This document shows positions 28,095 through 37,100 of a stretch of 64,000 nucleotides of DNA, in pieces (the stretch's first letter is position 1; each line of letters starts with the position of its first letter). The stretch comes from Alkalicoccobacillus plakortidis (GTDB lineage Bacteria > Bacillota > Bacilli > Bacillales > Bacillaceae_D). Where the stretch lies: NCBI RefSeq assembly GCF_023703085.1, contig NZ_JAMQJY010000007.1:1-64000 (forward strand), in the 5' to 3' direction. Both the position numbers and the translations under genes were made by a program. The notes under the pieces were generated by a model, which worked only from the letters and a program-made list of their open reading frames with translations, made no database searches and had not been told where the DNA came from.

Positions 28095-29234
28095 TTGGAT
28101 AAGCGCTACATGAGTTTTGTCTTTAAATTAGCAATGTTTTTGCTGATAAGTGTTTTTCTAACTAGCTTGGCCATTGCTGGTCTTTACTTTAGTTATCGGA
28201 TGACTTCTTCTTTAGGATATGTAAATCTATTTGATCGAATTGCTGTGGCTTCCGGCGAAACAATATCCTTTTATGTAGATCAATTCTTTGATCTGGTCTT
28301 TATTTTATTTTTACTAGGTATTCTAATCAGTTTTCTGATGATCAGCCATAGGTATATCCGTTATTTTGTTAAGATTGAGAAAGATTTAGATCAAATGGTC
28401 AGTGGACAACTTACTCAACGAGTAGAAGTTAAAGACAATCATGAGTTTGGTCAATTGGCTAGGCAGGTGAATCAGTTAGTTGAAAAGCTTGAGAAAACAG
28501 TTTATGAAGAGAGAGTTGCTGAACAATCGAAAACAGAACTCATTACAAATGTCTCTCATGATCTACGAACACCGCTCACTTCAATTATGGGATACCTCAA
28601 TTTGATTGAAAGGGATCAATATAAAGACGAAGTCACGTTACGCTATTATACGGAAATTGCATATGAAAAAACAAAACAAATGAACACAATGGTGAATGAT
28701 TTATTTGAATATATTCGTACTAAAAACCCAAAATTGATTCTGAATAAAGCGCATATAGACCTGAAGGAAGTCATTAACCAGTTAGCATCACATTTTTACC
28801 TTCAAATGAAGGATGCAAAATTAAATCTCAGGTTGCACCTTCCGGATGAAGAAGTGAAGCAGCTTGTAGATGGAGAAAAGCTTTCAAGAGTCTTCGAGAA
28901 TATCATTAGTAATGCGATCAAGTATGGATCAGACGCTCCATTTATTGATCTTACTTTAAGTCGTGAACCTAAGGGATCCATAATTGAAGTTCGAAATTAT
29001 GGAGAGCCTATTTCACAATCTGAGCTTCCGTTTATATTTGAAAGGTTCTATCGAGTTGATCAATCACGCTCTAAAGACACAGGTGGTTCCGGTTTAGGCC
29101 TGGCTATTGCAAAGAATATTATTGAATTACATGGGGGATCCATTCGAGTGACAAGTGATCAGGCAGGAACAGCTTTTACTGTAACACTCCCTAATATCGT
29201 AGAAAAAACATATGAGAAGGCTCTTAAGGATTAA
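28095..29234 (+). CDS. VanS-like sensor histidine kinase
   Basis: A 379-residue kinase: two membrane helices (about 8-32 and 62-85) around a short extracellular loop, a HAMP domain (near 95-140), the phospho-accepting NVSHDLRTPLTSI (His near 155), N box (VFENIISNAIKYG) and G boxes (GGSGLGLAIAKNI). The sequence is VanS-like. The TTG at 28095 follows GGAAAGGAAG; an ATG lies 15 bases later. The partner regulator gene is not adjacent but lies three genes downstream, after the ligase and racemase, which is unusual. Confidence 0.82.
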   Translation: MDKRYMSFVFKLAMFLLISVFLTSLAIAGLYFSYRMTSSLGYVNLFDRIAVASGETISFYVDQFFDLVFILFLLGILISFLMISHRYIRYFVKIEKDLDQMVSGQLTQRVEVKDNHEFGQLARQVNQLVEKLEKTVYEERVAEQSKTELITNVSHDLRTPLTSIMGYLNLIERDQYKDEVTLRYYTEIAYEKTKQMNTMVNDLFEYIRTKNPKLILNKAHIDLKEVINQLASHFYLQMKDAKLNLRLHLPDEEVKQLVDGEKLSRVFENIISNAIKYGSDAPFIDLTLSREPKGSIIEVRNYGEPISQSELPFIFERFYRVDQSRSKDTGGSGLGLAIAKNIIELHGGSIRVTSDQAGTAFTVTLPNIVEKTYEKALKD

Positions 29235-29270
29235 TTCCTAGGGCTTTTTCTTTTTTTCTACAAAGATATA

Positions 29271-29308
29271 TTTCTTTATGTTTCTTAAGATTTTCTTTCT
29301 GGTTTCTT
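29271..29308 (+). promoter_or_regulatory. four phased TTTCTT words, putative VanR-type operator
   Basis: TTTCTT occurs at 29271, 29281, 29292 and 29303, spaced 10, 11 and 11 bases. The right half aligns with the site at 26878 (AAGRWTTTCTTTNYGRTTTC). It lies 55-90 bases before the ligase gene. Confidence 0.55.
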
Positions 29309-29362
29309 TAACAGCTTTTCTTATGATGAGGACATTATAAGAAGTTAGGGGAGATATATAAA

Positions 29363-30430
29363 ATGGAAAGAAGAACAATAGCCATCCTTTTTGGTGGAGT
29401 ATCAACGGAGCACGAGGTGTCTCTGCAGTCTGCGGCAGCCGTAATTGAATCGATCCCTGCAGCAAAATATCATGTAATAAAAATTGGTATCACTAAAAAT
29501 GGTAGGTGGTATAAATTTGACGGGATTAGCCAACAAATTAAAGATAAATCTTGGGAGAAAAGCCCGTTTTTAAGAAGAGTTGTGATTAGTCCAGATCATC
29601 AAAAGCCAGGATTAATAGTCTTAGATGAGGCGGAACATACCTATCTGCACATTGATTGTTACTTTCCTGTTCTTCATGGGAAAAATGGTGAGGATGGAAC
29701 CATACAAGGTTTATTTGATATATCAAATGTTCCATACGTTGGCTGCGGAACTCTAAGCTCTGCTCTTTGCATGGACAAGGTATTTGCTCAGCAAATAGTG
29801 AAAAGCGTAGGTTTGCGCACTACTGAATTTATTTTCTTTCATCAGCATCAATACTGTTCTCTAGATGTAGAGGCATGGGCAAAGGAAAAGGTTGGGTACC
29901 CGATATTTGTTAAACCAGCGAATTCAGGGTCATCGTATGGAATTACAAAAGCATCGAATGACTTGGAGTTACGTGCTGCAATAGAACGAGCTTTTATCTT
30001 TGATGAGAAGGTTCTTTGTGAGGGAGCCATAAAAGGAATGGAAGTCGGGTGCGCAGTATATGGTAACGAGTCTCCTGAAACTGGACTGATTGGAGAAATT
30101 GAGCCTAGTAAGGAGTTTCTTGATTTTGACGATAAATATCTTTTAGGTGAGATAAAACAATATGTACCTGCAAGACAAGAGCAACATGTGCTGAATAAGG
30201 TGCAAGAACTAGGCATTCAAATCTATCAATTATTAGGTTGTAAAGGATTAGCGAGAGTTGATTTCTTTGTTCAAGGCGATGGGGCAATCATTTTTAATGA
30301 AATTAATACGATGCCTGGTTTTACGACTTCTAGCAGATATCCAAAAATGATAGAAGCATCTGGCATCTCATATTCTGAATTACTTGATGAATTAATAGAG
30401 CTTGCTATTCGCAGGGGTGAAGCATCTTGA
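29363..30430 (+). CDS. D-Ala-D-Xaa ligase of the VanC/VanE/VanG group
   Basis: A 355-residue ATP-grasp ligase: FGGVSTEHEVSLQSA at the start, HGKNGEDGTIQGLFD, YVGCGTLSSALCMDK, KPANSGSSYGI and FNEINTMPGFTTSSRYP. These central and terminal motifs resemble VanC/VanG ligases, which make D-Ala-D-Ser, more than housekeeping Ddl. The omega loop reads FLDFDDKYLL, not the His-bearing loop of D-lactate ligases (VanA/VanB), so D-lactate is unlikely. The choice between D-Ser and D-Ala is not settled by sequence alone; the neighbouring racemase favours D-Ser. GGGGAG precedes the ATG. It overlaps the racemase start by four bases. Confidence 0.8.
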   Translation: MERRTIAILFGGVSTEHEVSLQSAAAVIESIPAAKYHVIKIGITKNGRWYKFDGISQQIKDKSWEKSPFLRRVVISPDHQKPGLIVLDEAEHTYLHIDCYFPVLHGKNGEDGTIQGLFDISNVPYVGCGTLSSALCMDKVFAQQIVKSVGLRTTEFIFFHQHQYCSLDVEAWAKEKVGYPIFVKPANSGSSYGITKASNDLELRAAIERAFIFDEKVLCEGAIKGMEVGCAVYGNESPETGLIGEIEPSKEFLDFDDKYLLGEIKQYVPARQEQHVLNKVQELGIQIYQLLGCKGLARVDFFVQGDGAIIFNEINTMPGFTTSSRYPKMIEASGISYSELLDELIELAIRRGEAS

Positions 30431-31572
30431 ACCGGCCAAGAGCGTGGGTAGATATACATCTTGATCGCCTCAATCATAATGTTCAACAAATTAATGCCTT
30501 AATTTCTAAGAAAACTAAGATTATGGCTGTTGTCAAAGCGGATGCATATGGTCATGGCTTAGAGCAAATCACCTTAAGCTTACACCAAGCAGGAGTAACA
30601 TCCTTTGCTGTAGCAACGCTTGAAGAAGCAATTGAGGTAAGGGGCTTGCTTCCTTTTGCAGACATTTTGATTCTAGGTTTTACGCCTGTTCAAAATGTTT
30701 ATCAGTTAGCTCGCCACAGATTGATTCAAACGGTCTTTTCGGAATGGTATGTAAAATTATTGGCTTCTGCTGCTTGCTCAGCTAGGGTTATGATTAAGGT
30801 TGAGATTAAAGTGGACACAGGAATGAATCGAATTGGTTTTGCTTACGATCAGACAAATGTCATTAAAGAGCTATTTTCCTATAAAGATCTGAGAGTGAAT
30901 GGAATTTATAGTCATTTGTCTGTAGCAGATAGTTTCAAGCCGGAAGACCTCGCTTATACTCAGGTCCAGATTAATAGGTATGAACTATGCTTAAAAGAAC
31001 TGGATGGGTTTTCGTATGGTCGAACTCATTTGCAAAATAGTGCAGGAATTATTAATCAATCACATCTACAATTTGATTATGTGAGGCCTGGAATTATGCT
31101 TTTTGGGATTCCATCTGGTGAAGTAAAAGAAGTAGATTTAAAGCCAATTCTAGAGCTTAAAGCTAGCATCTCTATGATTAAAATAGTTAAGGCTGAAGAA
31201 TATGTTGGATATGGTCGTATCGTTAATTTCAACGAACCAAGGAAAATTGCAACCGTCTCTATTGGATATGCAGATGGCTATCCGAGAAGTCTATCGGGAA
31301 AGGCTGTGCCCGTTTTAGTGAATGGGCAGTATGCAAGAATAATTGGAAGTGTGTGTATGGATCAATTAATGATTGATGTAACGAATATAGTTGGAGTAAG
31401 CGAAGAAGATCAAGTAGTATTAATAGGTACAAGTCAAACTAAGAAAATTATGATGTCTACGATAGCAGAAAAAGCTCACACTATTACCAATGACCTCGCA
31501 TGTCAATTCTCGCTCCGTACGGTTAGACTTTATACATCAAGCAACGAGAAGGATGTGGAAACACTTGTCTAA
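30427..31572 (+). CDS. PLP-dependent alanine/serine racemase (VanT-like catalytic domain)
   Basis: A 381-residue fold-III racemase. The PLP lysine is in AVVKADAYGHG (Lys37); the catalytic Tyr region reads VGYGRI, with SIGYADGYPR and SVCMDQLMIDV following. It lacks the N-terminal membrane domain of VanT. Near the C-terminus the residue aligned with Tyr354 of Geobacillus Alr is Leu363 (FSLRTVRLY). That position controls alanine versus serine specificity and is Asn in VanT. The TTG start overlaps the ligase stop and has AGGGGTG upstream. It probably supplies D-Ser (or D-Ala) to the ligase. Confidence 0.78.
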   Translation: MNRPRAWVDIHLDRLNHNVQQINALISKKTKIMAVVKADAYGHGLEQITLSLHQAGVTSFAVATLEEAIEVRGLLPFADILILGFTPVQNVYQLARHRLIQTVFSEWYVKLLASAACSARVMIKVEIKVDTGMNRIGFAYDQTNVIKELFSYKDLRVNGIYSHLSVADSFKPEDLAYTQVQINRYELCLKELDGFSYGRTHLQNSAGIINQSHLQFDYVRPGIMLFGIPSGEVKEVDLKPILELKASISMIKIVKAEEYVGYGRIVNFNEPRKIATVSIGYADGYPRSLSGKAVPVLVNGQYARIIGSVCMDQLMIDVTNIVGVSEEDQVVLIGTSQTKKIMMSTIAEKAHTITNDLACQFSLRTVRLYTSSNEKDVETLV

Positions 31573-32248
31573 GCATATATTGATTGTAGACGATGACCAT
31601 GAGATTGCTCATCTAGTAAGTATTTCTCTCAAAAATGAAGGATTCACAACAATGACAGCAAGTAATGGATTAGAAGCACTTAAACAAATGGAAAAACACC
31701 ATACTGACTTAATTGTATTAGATGTTATGATGCCTGAAATGAATGGGTTAGAGTTTTGCCAAACAGTTAGACAAAGTCAGGACCTACCTATTCTGATGAT
31801 TAGCGCCAAATCAGAAGATATGGATAAAATTACTGGGATTATGACCGGGGCTGATGACTACTTAATCAAACCTTTTAATACACTTGAGCTCATTGTGAGA
31901 ATCAAAGCCTTATTAAGAAGAGCCTACTATTACCGAGATACACCAAAAGATAACACGCTGCTCGAATTAGGGGAGCTTACCATAAATAAAAAGAAATATC
32001 AGGCGATCGTTGGAGAACTTGAGATCAAGTTAACCTCAAAAGAATTCGAGATCTTATATCTACTAGCAAGTAACACAGGACAAGTGTTTGACTCAGAAAC
32101 AATATTCCAACACGTATGGAAGGAGAAGTATTACGATTCAAATAATACGGTAATGGTTCATATCAGTAATTTACGAGATAAGTTGGAGAAAGCATTAGGT
32201 TACAAAGTCATACAAACAGTTTGGGGGGTTGGTTATAAGGTTGAATAA
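31565..32248 (+). CDS. VanR-like OmpR-family response regulator
   Basis: About 227 residues. The receiver domain has IVDDDHEIAHL, the phospho-Asp in IVLDVMMPEMNG and the Lys in YLIKPFN; the C-terminal winged helix has KLTSKEFEILYLLASN and VHISNLRDKLE. It is the likely partner of the VanS-like kinase and the likely binder of the TTTCTT sites. The TTG at 31565 overlaps the racemase stop and has better RBS spacing than the ATG at 31553, which follows its AGAAGG with no gap. Either start is possible. Confidence 0.83.
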   Translation: MSKHILIVDDDHEIAHLVSISLKNEGFTTMTASNGLEALKQMEKHHTDLIVLDVMMPEMNGLEFCQTVRQSQDLPILMISAKSEDMDKITGIMTGADDYLIKPFNTLELIVRIKALLRRAYYYRDTPKDNTLLELGELTINKKKYQAIVGELEIKLTSKEFEILYLLASNTGQVFDSETIFQHVWKEKYYDSNNTVMVHISNLRDKLEKALGYKVIQTVWGVGYKVE

Positions 32249-32341
32249 CTATGAAGAAGTAAGGAAACTCCTATACACGCATTAGAGCCTTCACAACCTA
32301 TAATTTCACATAAGTATTTTTATCATGAGCACTAACATGCC

Positions 32342-32390
32342 AGAAGCTACTCATTATCTGCATACAAGATAATAAGTAGCTTCTATTTTG
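32342..32390. terminator. bidirectional terminator
   Basis: AGAAGCTACTCATTATCT...AGATAATAAGTAGCTTCT stem between the VanR-like gene and the convergent adhR. Confidence 0.85.
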
Positions 32391-32780
32391 TCATTTTTTA
32401 TGAATCGCCTCTGTCCCCGCATCCAATGCCGTCATATAATAATGGCATTTATGATTAATGATCTCCATCGTTTGTTTTAGTTCTTCCATCTGAGCTTCTA
32501 CTGTCGCTTTTCGTTCCAAAAACATCTCATATCTCTGCTTTAAGGTAGAATCTCCCTCAGCACACCAACCGATAAATCCTTTGATTTCTTTTATTGGCAT
32601 TCCACTAGATTTAAGGCACTGAATAATTTTTAGCGATTCTAGGTCAGATTCTTTGAATAGACGAGTTCCACTCGGAGAACGTTCCACAAAAGGCATGAGC
32701 CCTTCCTTATCATAGTAGCGTAATGTATGGACGGTTAAATTCATTTCTTCTGCAACTTCGCCAATTGAGTAAGTCATCAT
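32391..32780 (-). CDS. adhR: MerR-family regulator, AdhR-like
   Basis: A 129-residue MerR protein: SIGEVAEEMNLTVHTLRYYDKEGL forms the DNA-binding domain and a long helix (about 80-110) the dimer. A Cys in FIGWCAEGDST corresponds to the region where AdhR of B. subtilis senses aldehydes through a Cys. The divergent alcohol dehydrogenase and the shared operator support the AdhR identity. RBS AGGAGAG; the start may be the ATG at 32780 or 32777. Confidence 0.85.
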   Translation of the reverse strand: MMTYSIGEVAEEMNLTVHTLRYYDKEGLMPFVERSPSGTRLFKESDLESLKIIQCLKSSGMPIKEIKGFIGWCAEGDSTLKQRYEMFLERKATVEAQMEELKQTMEIINHKCHYYMTALDAGTEAIHKK

Positions 32781-32810
32781 TATATCTCTCCTATTCCTAA
32801 ACTATAGAGT

Positions 32811-32825
32811 TCGAGTTAACTTTAG
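32811..32825 (-). promoter_or_regulatory. AdhR-type operator ahead of adhR
   Basis: TCGAGTTAACTTTAG, a degenerate copy of the CTAGAGTTAACTNTAG palindrome, in the adhR promoter region. Suggests autoregulation. Confidence 0.6.
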
Positions 32826-32879
32826 CTTTACTGTATCTTAGCATATTCACCTTCAACGATCCAAACCAGATCTTTTTAC

Positions 32880-32910
32880 TTGACCTAGAGTTAACTTTAG
32901 GGCTTACGCT
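32880..32910 (+). promoter_or_regulatory. MerR-type promoter/operator of adhA
   Basis: TTGACC and TACGCT are 19 bases apart, the long spacer of MerR-activated promoters. CCTAGAGTTAACTTTAGG overlaps the -35 box and fills the spacer. Confidence 0.75.
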
Positions 32911-32966
32911 AGTGTTGTTAGAGGGCAGGACTCTCTATCATACAAAAACGTTGGAGGTTCGATCAT

Positions 32967-34007
32967 ATGGTAAAAGCAAAGGCTCGTGCAGTAGATGGTC
33001 CAGATAAAGGTTTCCGGGAAGCGGAGATTACTAGGCGTGACCTCGATCTACATGACGTTTTAATTGAGATTAAATTCGCAGGTATTTGTCATTCGGATAT
33101 CCACACGGCTCATGGTGAGTGGGGAGAGGTCAACTATCCGTTAGTTCCAGGACATGAGATTGCTGGGATTGTAACAGAGGTCGGTCCTGAGGTAACCAAG
33201 TATAAAGTTGGTGACCGTGTAGGTGTCGGTTGTATGGTTGATTCTTGTGGAGAATGTGAGAACTGCCAAAAAGGGGAAGAACAATACTGTAACAAAGGGA
33301 ACATCCCTACTTACGTTGGTGTTGATAAATATGGTGAGCCTACACAAGGAGGATATTCTACTCATATCGTTGTAACGGAAGGATTTGTTGTTCAGATTCC
33401 TGATAATATTGAGTTAGATGCAGCAGCACCACTACTTTGCGCAGGAATTACTACCTTCTCACCATTAAATCGTTGGGAAGCAGGACCAGGTAAAAAAGTA
33501 GCAGTCGTTGGTATGGGAGGACTTGGCCACGTAGCGGTTAAGATTGCACATGCTATGGGAGCCGAGGTAACTGTTCTTTCACAAACATTAAACAAAAAAG
33601 AAGACGGGTTAAAATTTGGAGCAAAAGAGTATTATGCAACAAGTGAACCAGAAACCTTTGAGAAACTTGCTGGTACGTTTGATCTAATCATCAATACGGT
33701 TAGTGCGAAAATCGACGTGGGTGCATATATTAACTTGCTAGCTCTTGATGGAACAATGGTTAACGTGGGTGCTCCTGCAGAACCATTATCTGTTCATGTG
33801 ATGTCATTAATAGGACGTCGCCGTTCATTTGCAGGATCGATGATTGGTGGTATTCGTGAAACACAGGAAATGTTGAATTTCTGTGCGGAGCATAATATCA
33901 CACCAGATATCGAAGTGATTTCTGCTGATGAGATTGATGCAGCCTACAAACGTGTCCTGGGATCAGATGTAAAATACCGCTTTGTTATTGATACGAGTAC
34001 GATGTAA
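32967..34007 (+). CDS. adhA: zinc-dependent alcohol dehydrogenase AdhA
   Basis: A 346-residue medium-chain dehydrogenase of the cinnamyl-alcohol type. Catalytic zinc site: GICHSDIH (Cys, His) and GHEIAG; structural zinc: [15 protein letters not shown]; nucleotide-binding [13 protein letters not shown]. It reduces aldehydes (formaldehyde or methylglyoxal products in B. subtilis AdhA) under AdhR control. It is divergent from adhR. RBS TTGGAGG. Confidence 0.9.
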   Translation: MVKAKARAVDGPDKGFREAEITRRDLDLHDVLIEIKFAGICHSDIHTAHGEWGEVNYPLVPGHEIAGIVTEVGPEVTKYKVGDRVGVGCMVDSCGECENCQKGEEQYCNKGNIPTYVGVDKYGEPTQGGYSTHIVVTEGFVVQIPDNIELDAAAPLLCAGITTFSPLNRWEAGPGKKVAVVGMGGLGHVAVKIAHAMGAEVTVLSQTLNKKEDGLKFGAKEYYATSEPETFEKLAGTFDLIINTVSAKIDVGAYINLLALDGTMVNVGAPAEPLSVHVMSLIGRRRSFAGSMIGGIRETQEMLNFCAEHNITPDIEVISADEIDAAYKRVLGSDVKYRFVIDTSTM

Positions 34008-34016
34008 GTGTATAGA

Positions 34017-34057
34017 AAAAAGATGTCCTTAATATTCAGTTAAGGGCATCTTTTTTT
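34017..34057. terminator. terminator after adhA
   Basis: AAAGATGTCCTTAA...TTAAGGGCATCTTT stem followed by T residues; serves both convergent genes. Confidence 0.85.
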
Positions 34058-34067
34058 GTTGCGCATT

Positions 34068-34635
34068 TTACTCCTCAATGGACTTAATCACTTTAGCTGG
34101 AACTCCGGCAACAATCACATTGTCAGGAACATCCTTTGTTACGACAGCGCCTGCAGAAACAATGGAATTTTCACCAACAGTCACACCAGGCATAATGGTT
34201 GCAGCGATTCCAATCCACGCTCTTTTTTTGATATAAATTGGCTTTGATATAGTTGATCGACGATTGGAAGGAGAAATGGGATGATTAGTAGTAACCAGGT
34301 TTACTTTTGGAGCAATTAGTACATGGTCCTCAAGCGTAATCCCACCTCGATCCATAATCGTGCAGCCTGAATTGATGAAGACATCTTGACCTACTTTTAT
34401 ATTTTGACCAAAGTCTGTATAAAAGGGAGGTAATAACTCGAATGACTCATCTATGTCGTTCCCTGTTAATTCTCCAAATAAAAGTCTCACCTCATCAGCA
34501 TTATGATAACCAGTATTCAGTTTAGCGATTATCTGTTGGGCGCGATCGATAGCTTGAGCCATTTTAGAGAATTCAGGATCTTGAAGGGAGACTACTTCTC
34601 CAAGCAAGGTCCCGTTCAAAAATATCTTTTTTCAT
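34068..34635 (-). CDS. maltose O-acetyltransferase-like protein (frameshifted near start)
   Basis: A left-handed beta-helix acyltransferase: PPFYTDFGQNIKVGQDVFIN, TNHPISP with the catalytic His, and hexapeptide repeats VTVGENSIVSAGAVVTKDVP to the end. The best start is the ATG at 34635 with AAAGGAGTGAC upstream. From there the frame breaks at 34600-34605 (CCAAGC); reading CCAGC gives MKKDIFERDLAGEVVSLQDP and 188 residues, normal for the family. An AdhR-type operator lies upstream, so it belongs to the aldehyde regulon. Confidence 0.82.
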
Positions 34636-34683
34636 TAACAGTCACTCCTTTTTACTAGCGTTCCACTACAAAATAATCCTATC

Positions 34684-34703
34684 ACCTAGAGTTAACTCTA
34701 GGT
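34684..34703 (-). promoter_or_regulatory. AdhR-type operator of the acetyltransferase gene
   Basis: ACCTAGAGTTAACTCTAGGT is a perfect 20-bp palindrome between TTTACC (-35) and TAGGAT (-10), 19 bases apart on the minus strand. Confidence 0.8.
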
Positions 34704-34831
34704 AAAGCGCTAACCACCACAAACCGCCTTCCGAATGCCACAAAATTAGACAATTCCCCGAATCCCACACCACCCGCGAGTTTCCCGCATACACTACACG
34801 GTACACCCCACTCAGAGCTTCACAACCTGCA

Positions 34832-34860
34832 TTGACGGCACTTAGTCAATCGGGTATGAT
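34832..34860 (+). promoter_or_regulatory. sigma-A promoter of glmS
   Basis: TTGACG, a 17-base spacer and TATGAT, about 60 bases before the ribozyme. The stretch from 34704 to 34830 holds nothing else I can name. Confidence 0.7.
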
Positions 34861-34914
34861 TATTCTGGATTACATGAGAGGAGGACCGTAAGTATTACAG
34901 CAACATAAAGCGCC

Positions 34915-35065
34915 TGAACTGCCCCACGATCGGAATTTGGGTCAGTTGACGAGGAGAGGGTTTATCGATTTTATCGGCGGATGCCCTCCGGCTGACGCAT
35001 GACAGCCGCCAAGCTTCTGTAAAAAACATCAGGGTGACCTGATGGACAAAGCCAGAAGTGCCATG
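34915..35065 (+). ncRNA. glmS ribozyme-riboswitch
   Basis: Conserved blocks are present in order: the cleavage site before GCGCCTGAACTG, CAGTTGACGAGGAGAGGGTT, TATCGATTTTATCGGCGGATG, CCGGCTGACGCATGACAGCC, and the P4 region CATCAGGGTGACCTGATG. It self-cleaves with glucosamine-6-phosphate and lowers glmS mRNA. A strong hairpin GGGGGCAAG/CTTGCCCCC (35095-35127) follows, 20 bases before the start codon and without a T tract. Confidence 0.95.
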
Positions 35066-35148
35066 CCCATATAGAAACTAAAATTGATAAGAGTGGGGGC
35101 AAGTATGCCCTCAGGTTGCTTGCCCCCGACTATGGGAGGTAACCATTT

Positions 35149-36952
35149 ATGTGTGGAATTGTAGGTTATGTAGGAACGGAAGATGCAAAGGAAATCTTGC
35201 TTCAAGGACTTGAAAAGCTTGAGTACCGTGGCTATGACTCAGCCGGTATTGCCCTGACTAACGGAGAGGGTGTACACGTATTCAAGGAAAAAGGACGTAT
35301 CGCTTCCTTACGTGAAGTTGTGGACAATGATACCAGCGCAACAGTTGGAATTGGACACACTCGCTTGGGCAACGCATGGCGTACCAAGTCAGTTGAATGC
35401 ACACCCGCATCAGAGCACAAGTGCCCGTTTCACCCTCGTACACAATGGTGTCATTGAGAACTACAAAGAACTAAAAGCGAACTACCTAAGTAACAAAGAG
35501 CTAGCAAGTGATACAGACACAGAGGTCATTGTTCAGATCATCGAGCATTTTGTAGAACAAGGCCACAACACGGAACAAGCCTTCCGTGAGACGTTATCTC
35601 TACTAAAAGGATCATACGCTCTAGCCTTACTTGATAAAGAAAACAAAGAAACCGTATTTGTCGGTAAAAATAAAAGCCCGCTTCTTATTGGCGTAGGTGA
35701 AAATGTGAATGTTATTGCATCTGATGCAATGGCGATGCTTGCTGTGACGGATCAGTTTGTTGAGATCATGGATCAGGAGATCGTCATCGTAAAACGTGAT
35801 TCTATCACAATCGAAACCCTTGCCGGTGTAAAAGTAGAACGCGAGCCTTATACAGCTGAGCTTGATATGAGTGATATCGAAAAAGGAACCTACCCTCACT
35901 TTATGCTGAAGGAAATTGATGAGCAGCCGTTTGTTATGCGTAACATCATCCAAAAGTATCAAAATGAAGACGGTGGCCTTCGTATCGACGCGGACATCCG
36001 TGAAGCTGTCAAAACAAGCGACCGCATCTATATCATTGCAGCTGGAACAAGCTACCACGCAGGTCTTGTTGGAAAGCAGCTAATTGAAAAGCTAGCTAAC
36101 CGCCCAGTTGAAGTGCATATTGCCAGCGAATTCCTGTACAATATGCCGTTATTATCAGAGAACCCACTCTTTATCTTCATCTCTCAAAGTGGTGAAACTG
36201 CCGACTCAAGAGGTGTATTAGTCGACGTGAAGAAAAAAGGCTACAAAGCCCTAACAATCACAAATGTACCAGGATCCACGCTTTCTCGTGAAGCAGATTT
36301 CACCCTTCACACATACGTTGGACCTGAAATCGCTGTTGCTTCTACAAAAGCATACACAGCACAAATCGCTGTATTCGCGATTCTTGCTGTAGACGTAGCC
36401 CGTTCTGCTGGTATCGAGCTAGACTTCGATCCATTGCAAGAACTAGGTATCGTCGCAAACGCGATGGAAGTCCTAACAGCACAGAAGGAAGAAATGGAGA
36501 AAGTCGCACGTGACTTCCTATCCGTTACACGTAACGCCTTCTTTATCGGACGCGCATCAGACTACTATGTAGTGGTTGAAGGTGCCCTGAAGCTAAAAGA
36601 AATCTCATACATCCAAGCAGAAGGATTCGCTGGAGGAGAGCTGAAGCACGGAACAATTGCCTTAATTGAAGAAGGCACACCAGTGTTTGCATTAGCAACA
36701 CAAGAACACGTTAACTTAAGCATTCGCGGAAACGCCCAAGAAGTAGAAGCACGCGGCGCCCACGTCTGCACCATCAGCATGGAAGGTATCAACGAAGCCG
36801 ACGACCAAATCGTACTTCCACGCGTGCACGAGCACTTATCTGCTCTAGCCGCAGTTATTCCAATGCAGTTGATCTCTTATTATGCAGCATTGCACAGAGA
36901 GTGTGACGTTGATAAGCCACGTAACCTTGCGAAGAGTGTGACGGTTGAGTAG
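35149..36952 (+). CDS. glmS: glucosamine-6-phosphate synthase GlmS (frameshifted)
   Basis: The N-terminal Cys (MCGIVGYVG) and [18 protein letters not shown] region form the glutaminase domain; the C-terminal SIS domains have [18 protein letters not shown] and ASTKAYTAQ; the protein ends NLAKSVTVE as in all GlmS. The frame breaks at 35363-35368 (CGCTTGG); CGCTGG restores HTRWATHG and a 600-residue protein, the exact B. subtilis length. GlmS is needed for wall synthesis, so a true break is improbable. It makes GlcN-6-P from fructose-6-P and glutamine. RBS GGGAGG. Confidence 0.95.
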
Positions 36953-37047
36953 GGGATAAAATAACACAAAAGCACCTATTGAGTTACAAAAAAGATGGTA
37001 ACTAAATAGTGAAAATCAAAAATATTTCAAATTGTATTTTCACATCA

Positions 37048-37084
37048 AAGATCCCTCATACTTTTAAGTGTGAGGGATCTTTTA
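37048..37084 (+). terminator. terminator after glmS
   Basis: AAGATCCCTCA...TGAGGGATCTT stem followed by TTT. Confidence 0.9.
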
Positions 37085-37100
37085 AGTGTAGCTTTGAAAT

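Noticed and set aside
29363..30430. VanA/VanB-type D-Ala-D-lactate ligase
   Set aside because: The omega loop is FLDFDDKY, not the His-bearing lactate type, and there is no vanH dehydrogenase nearby.
35095..35127. Terminator between the glmS ribozyme and glmS
   Set aside because: The hairpin is strong but has no T tract, and glmS starts 20 bases later; it may instead shape mRNA stability or translation.
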